This document shows, piece by piece, positions 26,770-36,434 of a DNA stretch of 64,000 nt. Position numbers and translations under genes: made by a program. Every line of letters starts with the position of its first letter. The stretch's first letter is position 1. The notes under the pieces were generated by a model. It searched no databases. It was not told the origin of the DNA and saw only the letters and a list, made by a program, of their open reading frames with translations. Source of the stretch: Pseudomonas paralcaligenes (GTDB taxonomy: Bacteria > Pseudomonadota > Gammaproteobacteria > Pseudomonadales > Pseudomonadaceae); assembly GCF_019655855.1 (NCBI RefSeq), contig NZ_BPFX01000035.1, positions 12,164 through 76,163 on the forward strand, given 5' to 3'.

Positions 26770-27543
26770 TCAGGCCACGCTGGAGGCGCTTTCCGTGCTG
26801 ACTACCGGCGCCACGCCGCTGATCTGCTCCTGGGTCTGGGCCACCCATTTGAAGGCGCGCTCGTTGAGCTCGGCGATGGCGCGCGGGCCGGTGCCCTCGG
26901 CGTGCATCACCGGGCCGATCACCACCTGGATGGTGCCTGGGTACTTGGCCCAGCCCTGCTTCGGCCAGAACTCGCCGGCGTTATGGGCGATGGGCAGCAC
27001 CGGCAGGCCTGCGTTCACCGCCAGCGCGGTGCCGCCACGGGAGAACTTGCCGATCTGCCCCGGCGGGATGCGCGTGCCTTCGGGGAACACCAATACCCAG
27101 GCGCCCTGCCGGATGCGCTCGTCGCCCTGTTTGGCCAGTTGCTTGAGCGCCGCCTTGGGGTTGCTGCGGTCGATGGCGATCGGTCGCAGCATGGCCATGG
27201 CCCAGCCGAAGAACGGTACGTAGAGCAGTTCGCGCTTGACCACCTGTGACAGCGGTTCGAAGAAGGCTGACAGGAAGAAGGTCTCCCAGGTGCTCTGGTG
27301 CTTGGCGAGAATCACGCAGGGCTGCGCAGGGACGTTTTCCAGGCCATGCACTTCGTAGCGGATGCCGACCACCACCTTGGCCAGCCAGGTGGCGCTGCGG
27401 CACCAGGCCTGGATGACGAAACGGTAGCGGGCGCGGAACGGCAGCAGCGGTGCGATGAACACGCAGAGGATGCACCAGAAGAAGGAGCTGGACGACAGCA
27501 GCAGGTAGAAGAAGAAGGTTCTGATGGCCTGCACTGTCGTCAT
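26770..27543 (-). CDS. plsC: 1-acyl-sn-glycerol-3-phosphate acyltransferase
   Basis: Acylates lysophosphatidic acid to phosphatidic acid at the inner membrane. In 257 residues there is an N-terminal membrane helix (about 8-32), block I KHQSTWE (His-x4-Glu) near residue 82 and block III FPEGTRIPPG near residue 152. It occupies the position of P. aeruginosa PA0005, directly after gyrB in that genome and before gmhB, so this is the conserved backbone copy; the acyltransferase at 25244 is a second, distinct family member. It follows gmhB by 15 bp. Confidence 0.93.
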   Translation of the reverse strand: MTTVQAIRTFFFYLLLSSSSFFWCILCVFIAPLLPFRARYRFVIQAWCRSATWLAKVVVGIRYEVHGLENVPAQPCVILAKHQSTWETFFLSAFFEPLSQVVKRELLYVPFFGWAMAMLRPIAIDRSNPKAALKQLAKQGDERIRQGAWVLVFPEGTRIPPGQIGKFSRGGTALAVNAGLPVLPIAHNAGEFWPKQGWAKYPGTIQVVIGPVMHAEGTGPRAIAELNERAFKWVAQTQEQISGVAPVVSTESASSVA

Positions 27544-27558
27544 GGGACTCGGGCTCTC

Positions 27559-28089
27559 CTAGAGCAGAAGCTGGTCGGCTATGGCCGCCAGATCATCGAA
27601 TATCAGGGTTCCCGCTGGCAACGGCTTGGCCAGCGTGCGCTCGCCCTTGCCGGTTTTCACGAGAACGGGTTGGCAATTGACGGCCAGGGCGGCCTCGAGG
27701 TCACCGCCGCTGTCTCCGACGAACCAGACGCCCGCCAGTTGCGTGCCGTAATGCGCCGCGATCTGCCGCAGCATGCCGGGCTTGGGCTTGCGACAGTCGC
27801 AGCCGTCGTCCGGGCCGTGCGGGCAATGCACGATCAGGCCGACCTCGCCGCCCCGCTCCGCCACCAGTTGGCGCAGACGTGCATGCATGGCGTCCAGGGT
27901 GGCCGCGTCGTAGTAGCCGCGTGCCAGGCCGGACTGGTTGGTGGCCACGGCCACGGTCCAGCCGTCCTTGCTCAGGCGCGCGATGGCGTCGATGGAGCCC
28001 GGGATCGGAATCCACTCGTCGAGAGACTTGATGTAGGCGTCGGAGTCTTCGTTGATGACGCCGTCGCGGTCGAGGATCAGTAGCTTCAT
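27559..28089 (-). CDS. gmhB: D-glycero-beta-D-manno-heptose 1,7-bisphosphate 7-phosphatase
   Basis: Removes the 7-phosphate in ADP-heptose synthesis for the lipopolysaccharide core. The 176-residue HAD-family protein begins MKLLILDRDGVINEDSD (nucleophile Asp9 and acid Asp11) and has the zinc-binding loop CPHGPDDGCDCRKPKPGM near residue 95. Located between glyS and plsC as in other pseudomonads. Confidence 0.95.
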   Translation of the reverse strand: MKLLILDRDGVINEDSDAYIKSLDEWIPIPGSIDAIARLSKDGWTVAVATNQSGLARGYYDAATLDAMHARLRQLVAERGGEVGLIVHCPHGPDDGCDCRKPKPGMLRQIAAHYGTQLAGVWFVGDSGGDLEAALAVNCQPVLVKTGKGERTLAKPLPAGTLIFDDLAAIADQLLL

Positions 28090-28103
28090 CGCTGTTAAGC
28101 CTC

Positions 28104-28138
28104 GAGCCGTGAGCTTCAGCGCGTGAAGCCTACGGCTC
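28104..28138. repeat. Inverted repeat between glyS and gmhB
   Basis: Outer arms GAGCCGT / ACGGCTC and inner arms GCTTCA / TGAAGC, with a 2x2 mismatch between them. It lies 15 bp after the glyS stop on the minus strand. There is no T run, so it may be a repeat element or a transcript-stabilising stem. Confidence 0.55.
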
Positions 28139-28153
28139 TTCGCCTGCCGGGCG

Positions 28154-30208
28154 TCAGCCCAGCACCGAGATGTCGGCGACGCCGAGGAACAGGCCGCGCA
28201 GCTGATTCAGCAGCGCGTAGCGGTTGGCCCGCACCGAGGCGTCCTCGGCGTTGACCAGCACGGCCTCGAAGAAGGCGTCCACCGGCTCGCGCAGAGCGGC
28301 CAGGCGCTCCAGCGCCACCCGGTAGCGACGCTCGGCGGCCAGCGGTTGCACGGCCTGGCTGGCCTGCTGGATGGCGGAGTACAGGCTGAACTCGGCCGGG
28401 TTGTCGAAGTAGTGGGCTTCGGCGCTGGCGGCGACCTGGCCTTCGTACTTGCCGAGCAGGTTGGACACGCGCTTGTTGGCGGCGGCCAGGGCCCCGGCCT
28501 CCGGCAGCTGGCGGAACGCCTGCACGGCCTGCACCCGCTGGTCGAAGTCCAGCGGCGAGGCCGGCTTGAGGGCACGCACGGCCTGGTACACGGTCACCTC
28601 GACGCCCTCGTCCTCGTAGCGGGCGCGCAGGCGGTCGAAGACGAAGTCCAGCACCTGGGTGGCCAGGCCGTCGGCCTTGACCTTGTCGCCGTACAGGCCG
28701 ATGGCGAAGGTCACGGTCTCAGCCAGGTCGAGGTCCAGCTGCTTCTCGATGAGGATACGCAGCACGCCAAGGGCGGCGCGGCGCAGGGCATAGGGGTCCT
28801 TGGAGCCGGTCGGCAGCATGCCGATGCCAAAGATGCCGACCAGGGTGTCCAGCTTGTCGGCCACCGCCACGGCGGCGCCCGTCAGGGTGCCCGGCAGCTC
28901 GGCGCCGGCACCGCGCGGCATGTACTGCTCGTTCAGCGCCAGGGCCACGTCGTCGGCTTCGCCATCGTGCCTGGCGTAGTAGTAGCCGGCGATGCCCTGC
29001 ATTTCCGGGAACTCGCCAACCATCTCGCTGGCCAGGTCGCACTTCGACAGGATGCCGGCGCGGGCCGCGCGGCTGGCGTCGCCGCCGATGCGCTCGGCGA
29101 TGAAGGCGGCCAGCTTCGATACCCGCTCGGCCTTGTCGAACACGCTGCCCAGCTGGGCCTGGAACACCACGTTGGCCAGGCGCTGGTTGCGGGTCTCCAG
29201 GGGCTGGCGCTTGTCCTGCTTGAAGAAGAATTCGGCGTCGGTGAGGCGCGGACGCACCACCTTCTCGTTGCCGGCGACGATCTGCGCCGGGTCCTTCGAT
29301 TCGATGTTGGCCACGGTGATGAAGCGCGGCAGCAGCTTGCCGTTGCCGTCGAGCAGGCAGAAGTACTTCTGGTTGTCCTGCATGGTGGCGATCAGCGCTT
29401 CCTGTGGCACTTCGAGGAAGCGCTCTTCGAAGGAGCAGACCAGCGGCACCGGCCATTCGACCAGGGCGGTCACTTCATCGAGCAGCGCCGGTGGGACGAT
29501 GGCCGTGCCGTTCTCGGCGCTGGCCAGCGTCTCGACGCGGCCGGCGATCTGCTGGCGACGCTCGGCGAAGTCGGCGACCACATAGGCGCTGCGCAGGTCC
29601 TCGGCATAGCTCGCCGGGTTGCTGATATGCACGTCGCGGTTGGCGTGGAAGCGATGGCCGCGGGAGGTGCGGCTGGCCTTCTGGGCGAGGATTTCGCAGT
29701 CGACGACCTGGTCGCCGAACAGCATCACCAGCCACTGGGTCGGACGGACGAACTCGTCCTTGCGCGCGGCCCAGCGCATGCGCTTCGGAATCGGCAGCTC
29801 GCCCAGCGAGGCCTCGACGATGCCCGGCAGCAGGCTGACGGCCGGCTGGCCGGCGATGGACTGGCTGAACTTGAGTTTCGGGCCGCTGCGGTCGATCTGG
29901 CCCAGGTCGACGCCACACTTCTTGGCGAAGCCCAGGGCCGCCTGGGTCGGCTTGCCCTCGGCGTCGAAGGCGGCCTGCACGGGCGGGCCGTCGAGGTTGA
30001 CGGTGCGGTCCGGCTGCTGCGCGGCGAGCTGCTCGACGAGCACCGCCAGGCGACGCGGGGCCGCGTAGAAACGGGCGCTGGCATAGGCCAGGCCGGCACT
30101 CTTGAGGCCTTTCTCGATACCGGCGAGGAAGGCTTCGCCGAGGCTTTTCAGCGCTTTCGGGGGCAGCTCTTCGGTGCCCAGTTCAACCAGAAAATCCTGA
30201 GCGCTCAT
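28154..30208 (-). CDS. glyS: Glycyl-tRNA synthetase beta subunit
   Basis: Beta subunit of the alpha2-beta2 glycyl-tRNA synthetase, involved in tRNA recognition. The 684-residue protein begins [20 protein letters not shown], the family start, and ends in an anticodon-binding domain. Its ATG shares a base with the glyQ stop (TAATG-type overlap), so subunits are translationally coupled. Typical length. Confidence 0.97.
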   Translation of the reverse strand: MSAQDFLVELGTEELPPKALKSLGEAFLAGIEKGLKSAGLAYASARFYAAPRRLAVLVEQLAAQQPDRTVNLDGPPVQAAFDAEGKPTQAALGFAKKCGVDLGQIDRSGPKLKFSQSIAGQPAVSLLPGIVEASLGELPIPKRMRWAARKDEFVRPTQWLVMLFGDQVVDCEILAQKASRTSRGHRFHANRDVHISNPASYAEDLRSAYVVADFAERRQQIAGRVETLASAENGTAIVPPALLDEVTALVEWPVPLVCSFEERFLEVPQEALIATMQDNQKYFCLLDGNGKLLPRFITVANIESKDPAQIVAGNEKVVRPRLTDAEFFFKQDKRQPLETRNQRLANVVFQAQLGSVFDKAERVSKLAAFIAERIGGDASRAARAGILSKCDLASEMVGEFPEMQGIAGYYYARHDGEADDVALALNEQYMPRGAGAELPGTLTGAAVAVADKLDTLVGIFGIGMLPTGSKDPYALRRAALGVLRILIEKQLDLDLAETVTFAIGLYGDKVKADGLATQVLDFVFDRLRARYEDEGVEVTVYQAVRALKPASPLDFDQRVQAVQAFRQLPEAGALAAANKRVSNLLGKYEGQVAASAEAHYFDNPAEFSLYSAIQQASQAVQPLAAERRYRVALERLAALREPVDAFFEAVLVNAEDASVRANRYALLNQLRGLFLGVADISVLG

Positions 30209-31155
30209 TATTCGGCCTCCTTCAGCTTCGCCAGCACTTCGTCACGCAGTTCGGGGGTGGCCATCGGGAAGCCGAGCTTGGCGCGGGCCAGCAGGTAGCT
30301 CTGGGCGATGCTGCGCGCCAGGGTGCGCACGCGCAGGATGTACTGCTGGCGCGCGGTCACCGAGATGGCGCGGCGGGCGTCGAGCAGGTTGAAGCTGTGC
30401 GAGGCCTTGATCACCATCTCGTAGGCCGGCAGCGGTAGCTGCAGCTCCATCAGGCGGTTGGCCTCGGACTCGTAGAAGTCGAACAGGTCGAACAGCTTGT
30501 CGACGTTGGCGTGCTCGAAGTTGAAGGTGGACTGCTCCACCTCGTTCTGGTGGAACACGTCGCCGTAGGTGACCTTGCCGAACGGGCCGTCGGAGTAGAC
30601 CAGGTCATACACCGAGTCGACGCCCTGCAGGTACATGGCCAGGCGCTCCAGGCCGTAGGTGATTTCGCCGGTGACCGGGTAGCACTCGACGCCGCCGACC
30701 TGCTGGAAGTAGGTGAACTGGGTGACTTCCATGCCGTTCAGCCAGACTTCCCAGCCCAGGCCCCAGGCGCCGAGGGTCGGCGATTCCCAGTTGTCCTCGA
30801 CGAAGCGGATGTCGTGCACCAGGGTGTCGACGCCGATGCGGCGCAGAGACTCCAGGTACAGGTCCTGGATGTTCTCCGGGTTCGGCTTGAGCACCACCTG
30901 GAACTGGTAGTAGTGCTGCAGGCGGTTGGGGTTCTCGCCGTAGCGGCCGTCGGCCGGGCGGCGCGAGGGCTGCACGTAGGCGGCGTTCCAGGTTTCCGGG
31001 CCGATGGCGCGCAGGAACGTGGCGGTGTGGAAGGTGCCGGCACCCATTTCCATGTCGTAGGGCTGCAGGATCACGCAGCCCTGCTCGGCCCAGTAGCTCT
31101 GCAGGGCGAGGATCAGGCCTTGGAAGGTGCTCACGTCGGGCTTGGTCTGGCTCAC
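30208..31155 (-). CDS. glyQ: Glycyl-tRNA synthetase alpha subunit
   Basis: Catalytic subunit that activates glycine and charges tRNA-Gly. The product has the class II elements [17 protein letters not shown] near the N-terminus and [19 protein letters not shown] near residue 55. I placed the start at the GTG at 31155, giving 315 residues (the usual Pseudomonas size), because GGTGA lies a few bases upstream; another in-frame GTG three codons earlier is possible. Confidence 0.96.
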   Translation of the reverse strand: MSQTKPDVSTFQGLILALQSYWAEQGCVILQPYDMEMGAGTFHTATFLRAIGPETWNAAYVQPSRRPADGRYGENPNRLQHYYQFQVVLKPNPENIQDLYLESLRRIGVDTLVHDIRFVEDNWESPTLGAWGLGWEVWLNGMEVTQFTYFQQVGGVECYPVTGEITYGLERLAMYLQGVDSVYDLVYSDGPFGKVTYGDVFHQNEVEQSTFNFEHANVDKLFDLFDFYESEANRLMELQLPLPAYEMVIKASHSFNLLDARRAISVTARQQYILRVRTLARSIAQSYLLARAKLGFPMATPELRDEVLAKLKEAE

Positions 31156-31289
31156 GAATTTCACCGGTATCGAGGCTTAGGCGGAAAGCCGCGCAGTATA
31201 CCCGAACGCATCCCGCCTGACCCAGCCGCGCCGGGCCTTGCCAGGGGCAAGCGGGCGAAGACCTCAAACGGAAGGCAGGTAGAAAAATC

Positions 31290-31363
31290 CGTCATTCCCG
31301 CGAAGGCGGGAATCCAGACGCAGGCCACCGCGCCCCTGGGTCCCCGCCTGCGCGGGGACGACG
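31290..31363. repeat. REP-like inverted pair, CGTCATTCCCGCG family, copy 1
   Basis: Two 28-bp imperfect palindromes in opposite orientation: one starts CGTCATTCCCGCGAAGGCGG (31290-31317), the other ends GCGGGGACGACG (31336-31363). The same pair in reverse order occurs at 63116-63198. It lies between glyQ and the sigma factor gene. Confidence 0.85.
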
Positions 31364-31421
31364 GGTGTTAGGGGGCGTGGGCAGCCCGCCGTTGCGCGCA
31401 GCGCGGCGAATCCGTTAATTT

Positions 31422-31437
31422 GAGAATAATTATCATC
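31422..31437 (+). promoter_or_regulatory. Fur box-like operator
   Basis: GAGAATAATTATCATC resembles the GATAAT-type Fur consensus and lies 21 bp before the sigma factor start, as usual for iron-starvation sigma genes. Confidence 0.75.
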
Positions 31438-31458
31438 TTTAACGGTCCGCAGAGCCCC

Positions 31459-31968
31459 ATGAGCAGCGAGCGCACTTTCGAACGGGACGTAGAGCGTCTC
31501 TACCTCGACCATCATGGCTGGCTGAAGAACTGGCTGCGTCGGCGCCTGGGCGAGGCGGCGGATGCGGACGACCTGGCGCAGGACACCTTCGTCCGGGTCC
31601 TCCGCAGCCGCGCCGCGGTCCATGAACTGCGCCAGCCGCTGGCCTATCTCGCCACCATCGCCAACAGCCTGCTGGTCAACCGCTGGCGCCGGCTGGCCGT
31701 CGAGCGGGCCTACGCCGAGGCGCTGGCAGCACAGCCGGAAGCCGTGGAGCCGTCGCCGGAGGACCGGCTGCTGCTGATCGAAGCGCTGGTGGAGATCGAC
31801 GAGCTGCTGCACGGCCTGTCGCCGAGGGTGCGGCAGATCTTCTTCCTGTCCCAGCTCGACGGCCTGACCTACCCGCAGATCGCCACCCGGCTCGGGCTCA
31901 GCGTCAACCAGGTGCAGAAGGCCATGGGCAAGGCCTTCGCCGCTTGCTACGCCAACCGCTACGAGTGA
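31459..31968 (+). CDS. ECF sigma factor, FecI type (module 1)
   Basis: Iron-starvation sigma factor expected to drive the receptor gene at 33169. The 169 residues have the sigma region 2 (DADDLAQDTFVRVLRS near residue 40) and region 4 helix-turn-helix (QLDGLTYPQIATRLGLSVNQV near 135). I start at ATG 31459 (MSSERTFERD), downstream of the Fur box; the open frame upstream runs through the operator. FecR follows by 5 bp. Confidence 0.92.
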   Translation: MSSERTFERDVERLYLDHHGWLKNWLRRRLGEAADADDLAQDTFVRVLRSRAAVHELRQPLAYLATIANSLLVNRWRRLAVERAYAEALAAQPEAVEPSPEDRLLLIEALVEIDELLHGLSPRVRQIFFLSQLDGLTYPQIATRLGLSVNQVQKAMGKAFAACYANRYE

Positions 31969-31973
31969 CCGCC

Positions 31974-32936
31974 ATGAGCGACGCACCCATCGCCCCCGCC
32001 ATCCGCGACCAGGCCATCGCCTGGTTCACCCTGGCCCAGTCCGGCTGCCTCGGCGAGGCCGAGCGCCTGCAGCTGGAGAGCTGGCGCCGCGCCGACGGCG
32101 AGCACGAGCGGGCCTGGCAGCGCCTGGCGGGCATTCCCCAGGGCCTGCGGGCCAGGGCGGAGATGCTGCGCGACCCGGCGGCACGGCGCGCGGCGGAGCA
32201 GACCCGCCCCATGGACCGGCGCCAGGCGCTGAAGGTGCTGGTCGGCGCCGGGCTGCTCGGCGCGGTGGCCTGGCAGGGGCACGACAGCCGCCTGCTGCAG
32301 GGCGCGCTGGCCGACCTCTCCACCGCCACCGGCGAGCGCCTTCACCAGCGCCTGGCCGACGGCAGCGAGCTGTGGCTGAACACCGCCAGCGCGGTGGACG
32401 TGCGTTTCGATACGGCCCAGCGCCTGCTGCGCCTGCGCCACGGCGAGCTGGAGCTGCTGACCGGTCAAGACCCGCGTCCCCTGGTGGTGCTGACCGCCGA
32501 GGCGCGGCTGCGCCCGCTCGGCACGCGCTTCAGTGTGCGCCGCGACAACGGCGGGCGAGGCACCCTGCTGGGCGTCAGCCAGGGCCGGGTGGCGGTGGAG
32601 CCGCTGGACGGCTCGCCCGGCCGGATCGTCGAGGCCGGCTGGCAAACCCGCATCGACGCCAATGGAGTCGCCCCCGCCTGGCCGGCGGACGGGAGCGGCA
32701 CGGCCTGGGTCGACGGCTTCATCGTCGCCGAGCGCATGCGCCTGGGCGATTTCGTCGCCGAACTCGCGCGCCATCGCCCCGGTGTGCTGCGCTGCGATCC
32801 GGCCTGCGCCGACCTGCGCCTGACCGGCTCGTTCCCGCTGGACGATGGCGAACGCGTCCTCGTCCTGCTGGAAAGCAGTCTGCCGGTGCGGGTGTCGAGG
32901 CTGACGCCGTACTGGGTGACCATCCTGCCGCGGTAG
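31974..32936 (+). CDS. FecR-type sigma regulator (module 1)
   Basis: Inner-membrane regulator that passes the signal from the outer-membrane receptor to the sigma factor. The 320-residue protein has an N-terminal cytoplasmic DUF4880-type domain (about 8-55), a membrane segment preceded by DRRQALK (about 78-100), and the periplasmic FecR domain (LADGSELWLNTASAVDVRF near 125). Start ATG 31974 (MSDAPIAPAIRDQAI), five bases after the sigma stop. Confidence 0.92.
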   Translation: MSDAPIAPAIRDQAIAWFTLAQSGCLGEAERLQLESWRRADGEHERAWQRLAGIPQGLRARAEMLRDPAARRAAEQTRPMDRRQALKVLVGAGLLGAVAWQGHDSRLLQGALADLSTATGERLHQRLADGSELWLNTASAVDVRFDTAQRLLRLRHGELELLTGQDPRPLVVLTAEARLRPLGTRFSVRRDNGGRGTLLGVSQGRVAVEPLDGSPGRIVEAGWQTRIDANGVAPAWPADGSGTAWVDGFIVAERMRLGDFVAELARHRPGVLRCDPACADLRLTGSFPLDDGERVLVLLESSLPVRVSRLTPYWVTILPR

Positions 32937-32967
32937 TGAGCGGGTGCTCAGGAGCCGCTGTTCTTGT

Positions 32968-33030
32968 GGGAGCGGGCTTGCCCGCGAATGATGAAGGCAG
33001 CGCAATAGCTTCGCGGGCAAGCCCGCTTCC
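32968..33030. repeat. Pseudomonas REP element (paired)
   Basis: GGGAGCGGGCTTGCCCGCGA (32968-32987) and its inverted copy (33010-33030), the common GCGGGCTTGCCCGC repeat of Pseudomonas. It sits between fecR and the receptor gene. Confidence 0.9.
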
Positions 33031-33070
33031 TCGGATGAATCTCATGGAACGCACCGAGGATGCGAACCAA

Positions 33071-33101
33071 CAATATTTTCAGCAAGCCGGCAGGTTTTCC
33101 G
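33071..33101 (+). promoter_or_regulatory. Putative ECF promoter of receptor 1
   Basis: CAATAT, 16 bp, then GGTTTTCCG and a nearby CTCG. The second block is identical to that ahead of receptor 3 and close to that ahead of receptor 2. Confidence 0.6.
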
Positions 33102-33168
33102 TTCTCGCGTGGCCTAGGGGAAATCCCGCCTGTACGCGCGGGCAAAACCTGAAACGGAACCTCTGCCC

Positions 33169-35616
33169 ATGATCCATCCTCTTCGCCCGCTGGCCCGCTC
33201 GATCGGCTACGCCACCGCTTCCAGCCTCAGCCTCGCCCTGCTTGCCGGCGCCGGTACCGCCCTGCTCGCCGGCCCCGCCCTGGCGGCGGAAACCGCCGCT
33301 CAGGCCCGCACCGTTGTCTTCGACGTGCCCGCCGGCCCGCTCGACCAGGCGCTCGGCCGCTTCGGCCGCCAGGCCGGCATTCCGCTGTCGACCAACGCCA
33401 GCCTCACCGCCGGCAAGCGCAGCGCTGGTGTGGAGGGCCGCTACGGCGTCGACGAAGGCCTCGCCCGCCTCCTCGCCGGCACCGGTCTGGCCAGCGCGCG
33501 CCAGGCCGACGGCAGCTACCTGCTGATCGAGCGCGGCGAAGCGGGCGACGCCCTGGAGATCGGTGCGACCTCCATCAGCGGCAGCGCGGCGCTGGGCGCC
33601 ACCACGGAGGGCAGCGGGTCCTATACCACCGGCGAGACCAGTGTCGGCACCAAGCTGCCGGCTTCGCTGCGCGAGACACCCCAGTCGGTGACGGTGGTCA
33701 CCCGGCAACGCATGGACGACCAGAATCTGCAGAAGCTGGAGGACATCGCCACCTACACGCCCGGCCTGACACTGCGCAAGACGGGCGGTGAGCGCCCGGA
33801 GTTCTATTCCCGCGGCGCGGCCATGGACAACATCATGATCGACGGCCTGCCGGTGGCTTACGACAGCGACACACTAGGTACCTCGAGCCTGCCCATGTAC
33901 GACCATGTGGAGGTCGTCCGTGGCGCCTCCGGGCTGATGGTCGGCGCGGGCAACCCGTCGGGAACCCTGAATCTGGTACGCAAGCGGCCCACCGACACGC
34001 CGAGGCTGTCCATCAGTGCCAGCGTCGGCCGTTGGGACGACTACCGTACCGAGCTGGACGTCAGCAACCGGCTGGACAGCGCAGGCGACCTCCGCGGCCG
34101 CTTTGTCGCCGCGTATCAGGACCGCAACAGCTTCGTCGATGCCTACGGCAACAAGCGCCAGCTGTTCTACGGCATCGGCGAATACGACCTGGGCCCGGCG
34201 ACCACCCTGACGCTCGGGGCCTACTACAACCGCGAGGACAATCCCGGCGCCGACTGGAACGGCCTGCCGACCCGGCCCGACGGCAGCTTCTTCGATTTCC
34301 CCCGCTCGACCCGTACCGCGCCGGGCTGGACCTACTGGGACAAGGAGAATCGCAGCGTCTTCGCCGAGGTGGAGCATCGCTTCGACAACGACTGGAAGCT
34401 GCGCCTGAACGGCACCTGGCTGCGTGGTGACATGGAAATGCTCGGCGGCAGTTTCTACACCGACGAGAACGACGACTACCACCTGAACGTCGGGCGTTAT
34501 ACCTACCAGCACACCCAGAAGAGCGTCGACACCTACCTCTCCGGTCCCTTCAGCCTGTTCGGCGCGACCCATGAGCTGGTCGTCGGCGCCAGCTTCCGCC
34601 GCGACGACACCGACGACGGCCCGGGTGGCCCGGGGATCGATACCGATGTCATCGTCGATCCGACCCGTTTCGACCCCAAGGCCTACGCCAAGCCGGCGAT
34701 CGAGCACAACTGGTCGCGCGATGGCCGCGAGGAGCAATCCAGCACCTACGCCACGGCACGCTTCAACTTGCGCGAGGACCTGCGGCTGATCCTCGGCTCG
34801 CGCCTGGACTGGTACGACTACGAGCAGACCACCCACTCTGGCGGCTACACCTTTGGCGGCGATTACAAGGCCACCCGCGAATACACACCCTATGCAGGCC
34901 TGATCCACGACCTCGACGACACCTACTCGGTGTATGCCAGCTGGACTCGCATCTTCAAGCCCCAGGCTGCCCAGGACGCCGGCGGCAGTCTGCTGGAGCC
35001 GGTGACCGGCACCAACTACGAGGCGGGAATCAAGGGCGAGTACTTCGACGGCGCGCTCAACGCCAGCCTCGCGCTGTTCCAGCTGGTGCAGGAAAACCTG
35101 GCCAAGTCGTTGCCCTCCAGCCAGTGCAGCACGGGCATCAGCGCCTGCTACGAAGCCAGCGGCGAAGTCCGCACCCGCGGCATCGAACTGGAGATCGGTG
35201 GCGAGCTGGCTGCCGGCTGGCAGGTTTCGGCGGGCTACACCTACGCCGGCGCCGAGTACACCAGGTCCACCGATTCGGCCAGCAAGGGCGACCGTTTCGA
35301 CAGCGATACGCCCTACAACCTGTTCAAGGTCTTCACCACCTATCGCCTGCCGGGTGCGCTGGACAAGTGGACCGTGGGCGGTGGCTTCCGGACCCAGAGC
35401 GGTGCCTATACGAGCTTCGGTGTGAAGCAGGGCGGTTACAGCGTGAGCGACTTGATGCTGGGTTACCAACCGAGCCAGGAATGGCAGCTGCAGGCCAACC
35501 TGAACAACGCGTTCGACAAGCGCTACTACCAGAACATCAGCAACTCCTGGGGCGCCAACAGCTTCGGCGATCCACGCAGCCTGATGCTGACGGTGCGCTA
35601 CAGCCCTTCGTTCTAG
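33169..35616 (+). CDS. TonB-dependent siderophore-type receptor with signalling domain (module 1)
   Basis: Outer-membrane receptor predicted to import a ferric siderophore and to signal through FecR. The 815-residue protein has a signal peptide (to about 40, ending PALAAE), an N-terminal secretin/TonB signalling domain (about 47-115), a TonB-box/plug region (SLRETPQSVTVVTRQRMDD near 165) and a 22-strand barrel ending in the outer-membrane phenylalanine (RYSPSF). Among known receptors the plug resembles the FpvA/FoxA/FhuE group, so a hydroxamate or pyoverdine-like ligand is possible but not shown. It is 232 bp after fecR, the gap holding a REP element and a putative ECF promoter. Confidence 0.93.
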   Translation: MIHPLRPLARSIGYATASSLSLALLAGAGTALLAGPALAAETAAQARTVVFDVPAGPLDQALGRFGRQAGIPLSTNASLTAGKRSAGVEGRYGVDEGLARLLAGTGLASARQADGSYLLIERGEAGDALEIGATSISGSAALGATTEGSGSYTTGETSVGTKLPASLRETPQSVTVVTRQRMDDQNLQKLEDIATYTPGLTLRKTGGERPEFYSRGAAMDNIMIDGLPVAYDSDTLGTSSLPMYDHVEVVRGASGLMVGAGNPSGTLNLVRKRPTDTPRLSISASVGRWDDYRTELDVSNRLDSAGDLRGRFVAAYQDRNSFVDAYGNKRQLFYGIGEYDLGPATTLTLGAYYNREDNPGADWNGLPTRPDGSFFDFPRSTRTAPGWTYWDKENRSVFAEVEHRFDNDWKLRLNGTWLRGDMEMLGGSFYTDENDDYHLNVGRYTYQHTQKSVDTYLSGPFSLFGATHELVVGASFRRDDTDDGPGGPGIDTDVIVDPTRFDPKAYAKPAIEHNWSRDGREEQSSTYATARFNLREDLRLILGSRLDWYDYEQTTHSGGYTFGGDYKATREYTPYAGLIHDLDDTYSVYASWTRIFKPQAAQDAGGSLLEPVTGTNYEAGIKGEYFDGALNASLALFQLVQENLAKSLPSSQCSTGISACYEASGEVRTRGIELEIGGELAAGWQVSAGYTYAGAEYTRSTDSASKGDRFDSDTPYNLFKVFTTYRLPGALDKWTVGGGFRTQSGAYTSFGVKQGGYSVSDLMLGYQPSQEWQLQANLNNAFDKRYYQNISNSWGANSFGDPRSLMLTVRYSPSF

Positions 35617-35633
35617 CTCCAGTAGCCTGATGA

Positions 35634-35695
35634 GTCGTAGGGTGCGCCGCGCGCACCGCCTCCAAGCCATCGGTGCGCACGGCGCACCCTACGAC
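35634..35695. repeat. Palindromic repeat, GTAGGGTGCGC family, copy 2
   Basis: Perfect 16-bp arms GTCGTAGGGTGCGCCG and CGGCGCACCCTACGAC with a second, inner pairing CGCACCG / CGGTGCG. It starts 18 bp after the receptor stop and could act as a terminator-like stem. Confidence 0.85.
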
Positions 35696-35711
35696 GTTCC
35701 TGGCTACTTAA

Positions 35712-35727
35712 CTGGTTTTTTATACAG
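35712..35727 (+). promoter_or_regulatory. LexA (SOS) box-like operator of tag
   Basis: CTGGTTTTTTATACAG fits CTG-N10-CAG with a perfect right half (ATACAG). It lies 9 bp ahead of a TATAGT -10-like hexamer (35737-35742) and 49 bp before tag, so LexA bound here would cover the -35 region. Confidence 0.6.
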
Positions 35728-35775
35728 TTATTCGCCTATAGTGGCGGCTCCGGTTTCCATGAGGACGGCTCCGCC

Positions 35776-36324
35776 ATGCCCCGCTGCTTCTGGTGCAACG
35801 ACGATCCCCTGTACATCGCCTACCACGACGAGGAATGGGGCGTGCCGCAGCGCGACCCGCAGTGGCTGTTCGAGATGCTGTTGCTGGAGGGCTTCCAGGC
35901 CGGTCTGTCGTGGATCACCGTGCTGAAGAAGCGCGAACGCTACCGCCAGGTGCTGTTCGGCTTCGATCCCGGGCGCCTGGCGCGCATGAGCGACGAGGAG
36001 ATCGAGGTGCTCATGCAGGACCCCGGCATCATCCGCAACCGCCTCAAGCTCAAGGCCGCGCGGCAGAACGCGCGGGCCTGGCTGCAGCTGGAGGACCCGG
36101 TGACCCTGCTCTGGTCCTTCGTCGGCGGCGCGCCGAAGATCAACCGCTTCGCCGGGCGCGGCGAGGTGCCGGCCGTGACGCCGGAGGCCGAGGCCATGAG
36201 CAAGGCGCTGAAGAAGCGCGGCTTCACCTTCGTCGGCCCGACCATCTGCTATGCCTACATGCAGGCGGCGGGCATGGTCATGGACCACACCACTGACTGC
36301 GACCGCCACGCCGAACTGTCGTAG
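35776..36324 (+). CDS. tag: DNA-3-methyladenine glycosylase I
   Basis: Excises 3-methyladenine from alkylated DNA. The 182-residue protein has the zinc ligands of the family at Cys4, His17, His171 and Cys175, and starts MPRCFWCNDDPLYIAYHDEEWG. Typical length. It is the first gene of the backbone after the inserted iron module and is preceded by a LexA-like box. Confidence 0.96.
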   Translation: MPRCFWCNDDPLYIAYHDEEWGVPQRDPQWLFEMLLLEGFQAGLSWITVLKKRERYRQVLFGFDPGRLARMSDEEIEVLMQDPGIIRNRLKLKAARQNARAWLQLEDPVTLLWSFVGGAPKINRFAGRGEVPAVTPEAEAMSKALKKRGFTFVGPTICYAYMQAAGMVMDHTTDCDRHAELS

Positions 36325-36434
36325 CCGGAGACCATCCACCAGCCGCCCGGGCTGGTATTCCTGGAACGCATGCAGGCCACTTCCGCTGCGTTCCGCGGCT
36401 ACAATGCGGCCTTTTGCGCATTCGGGAGTTGCTC

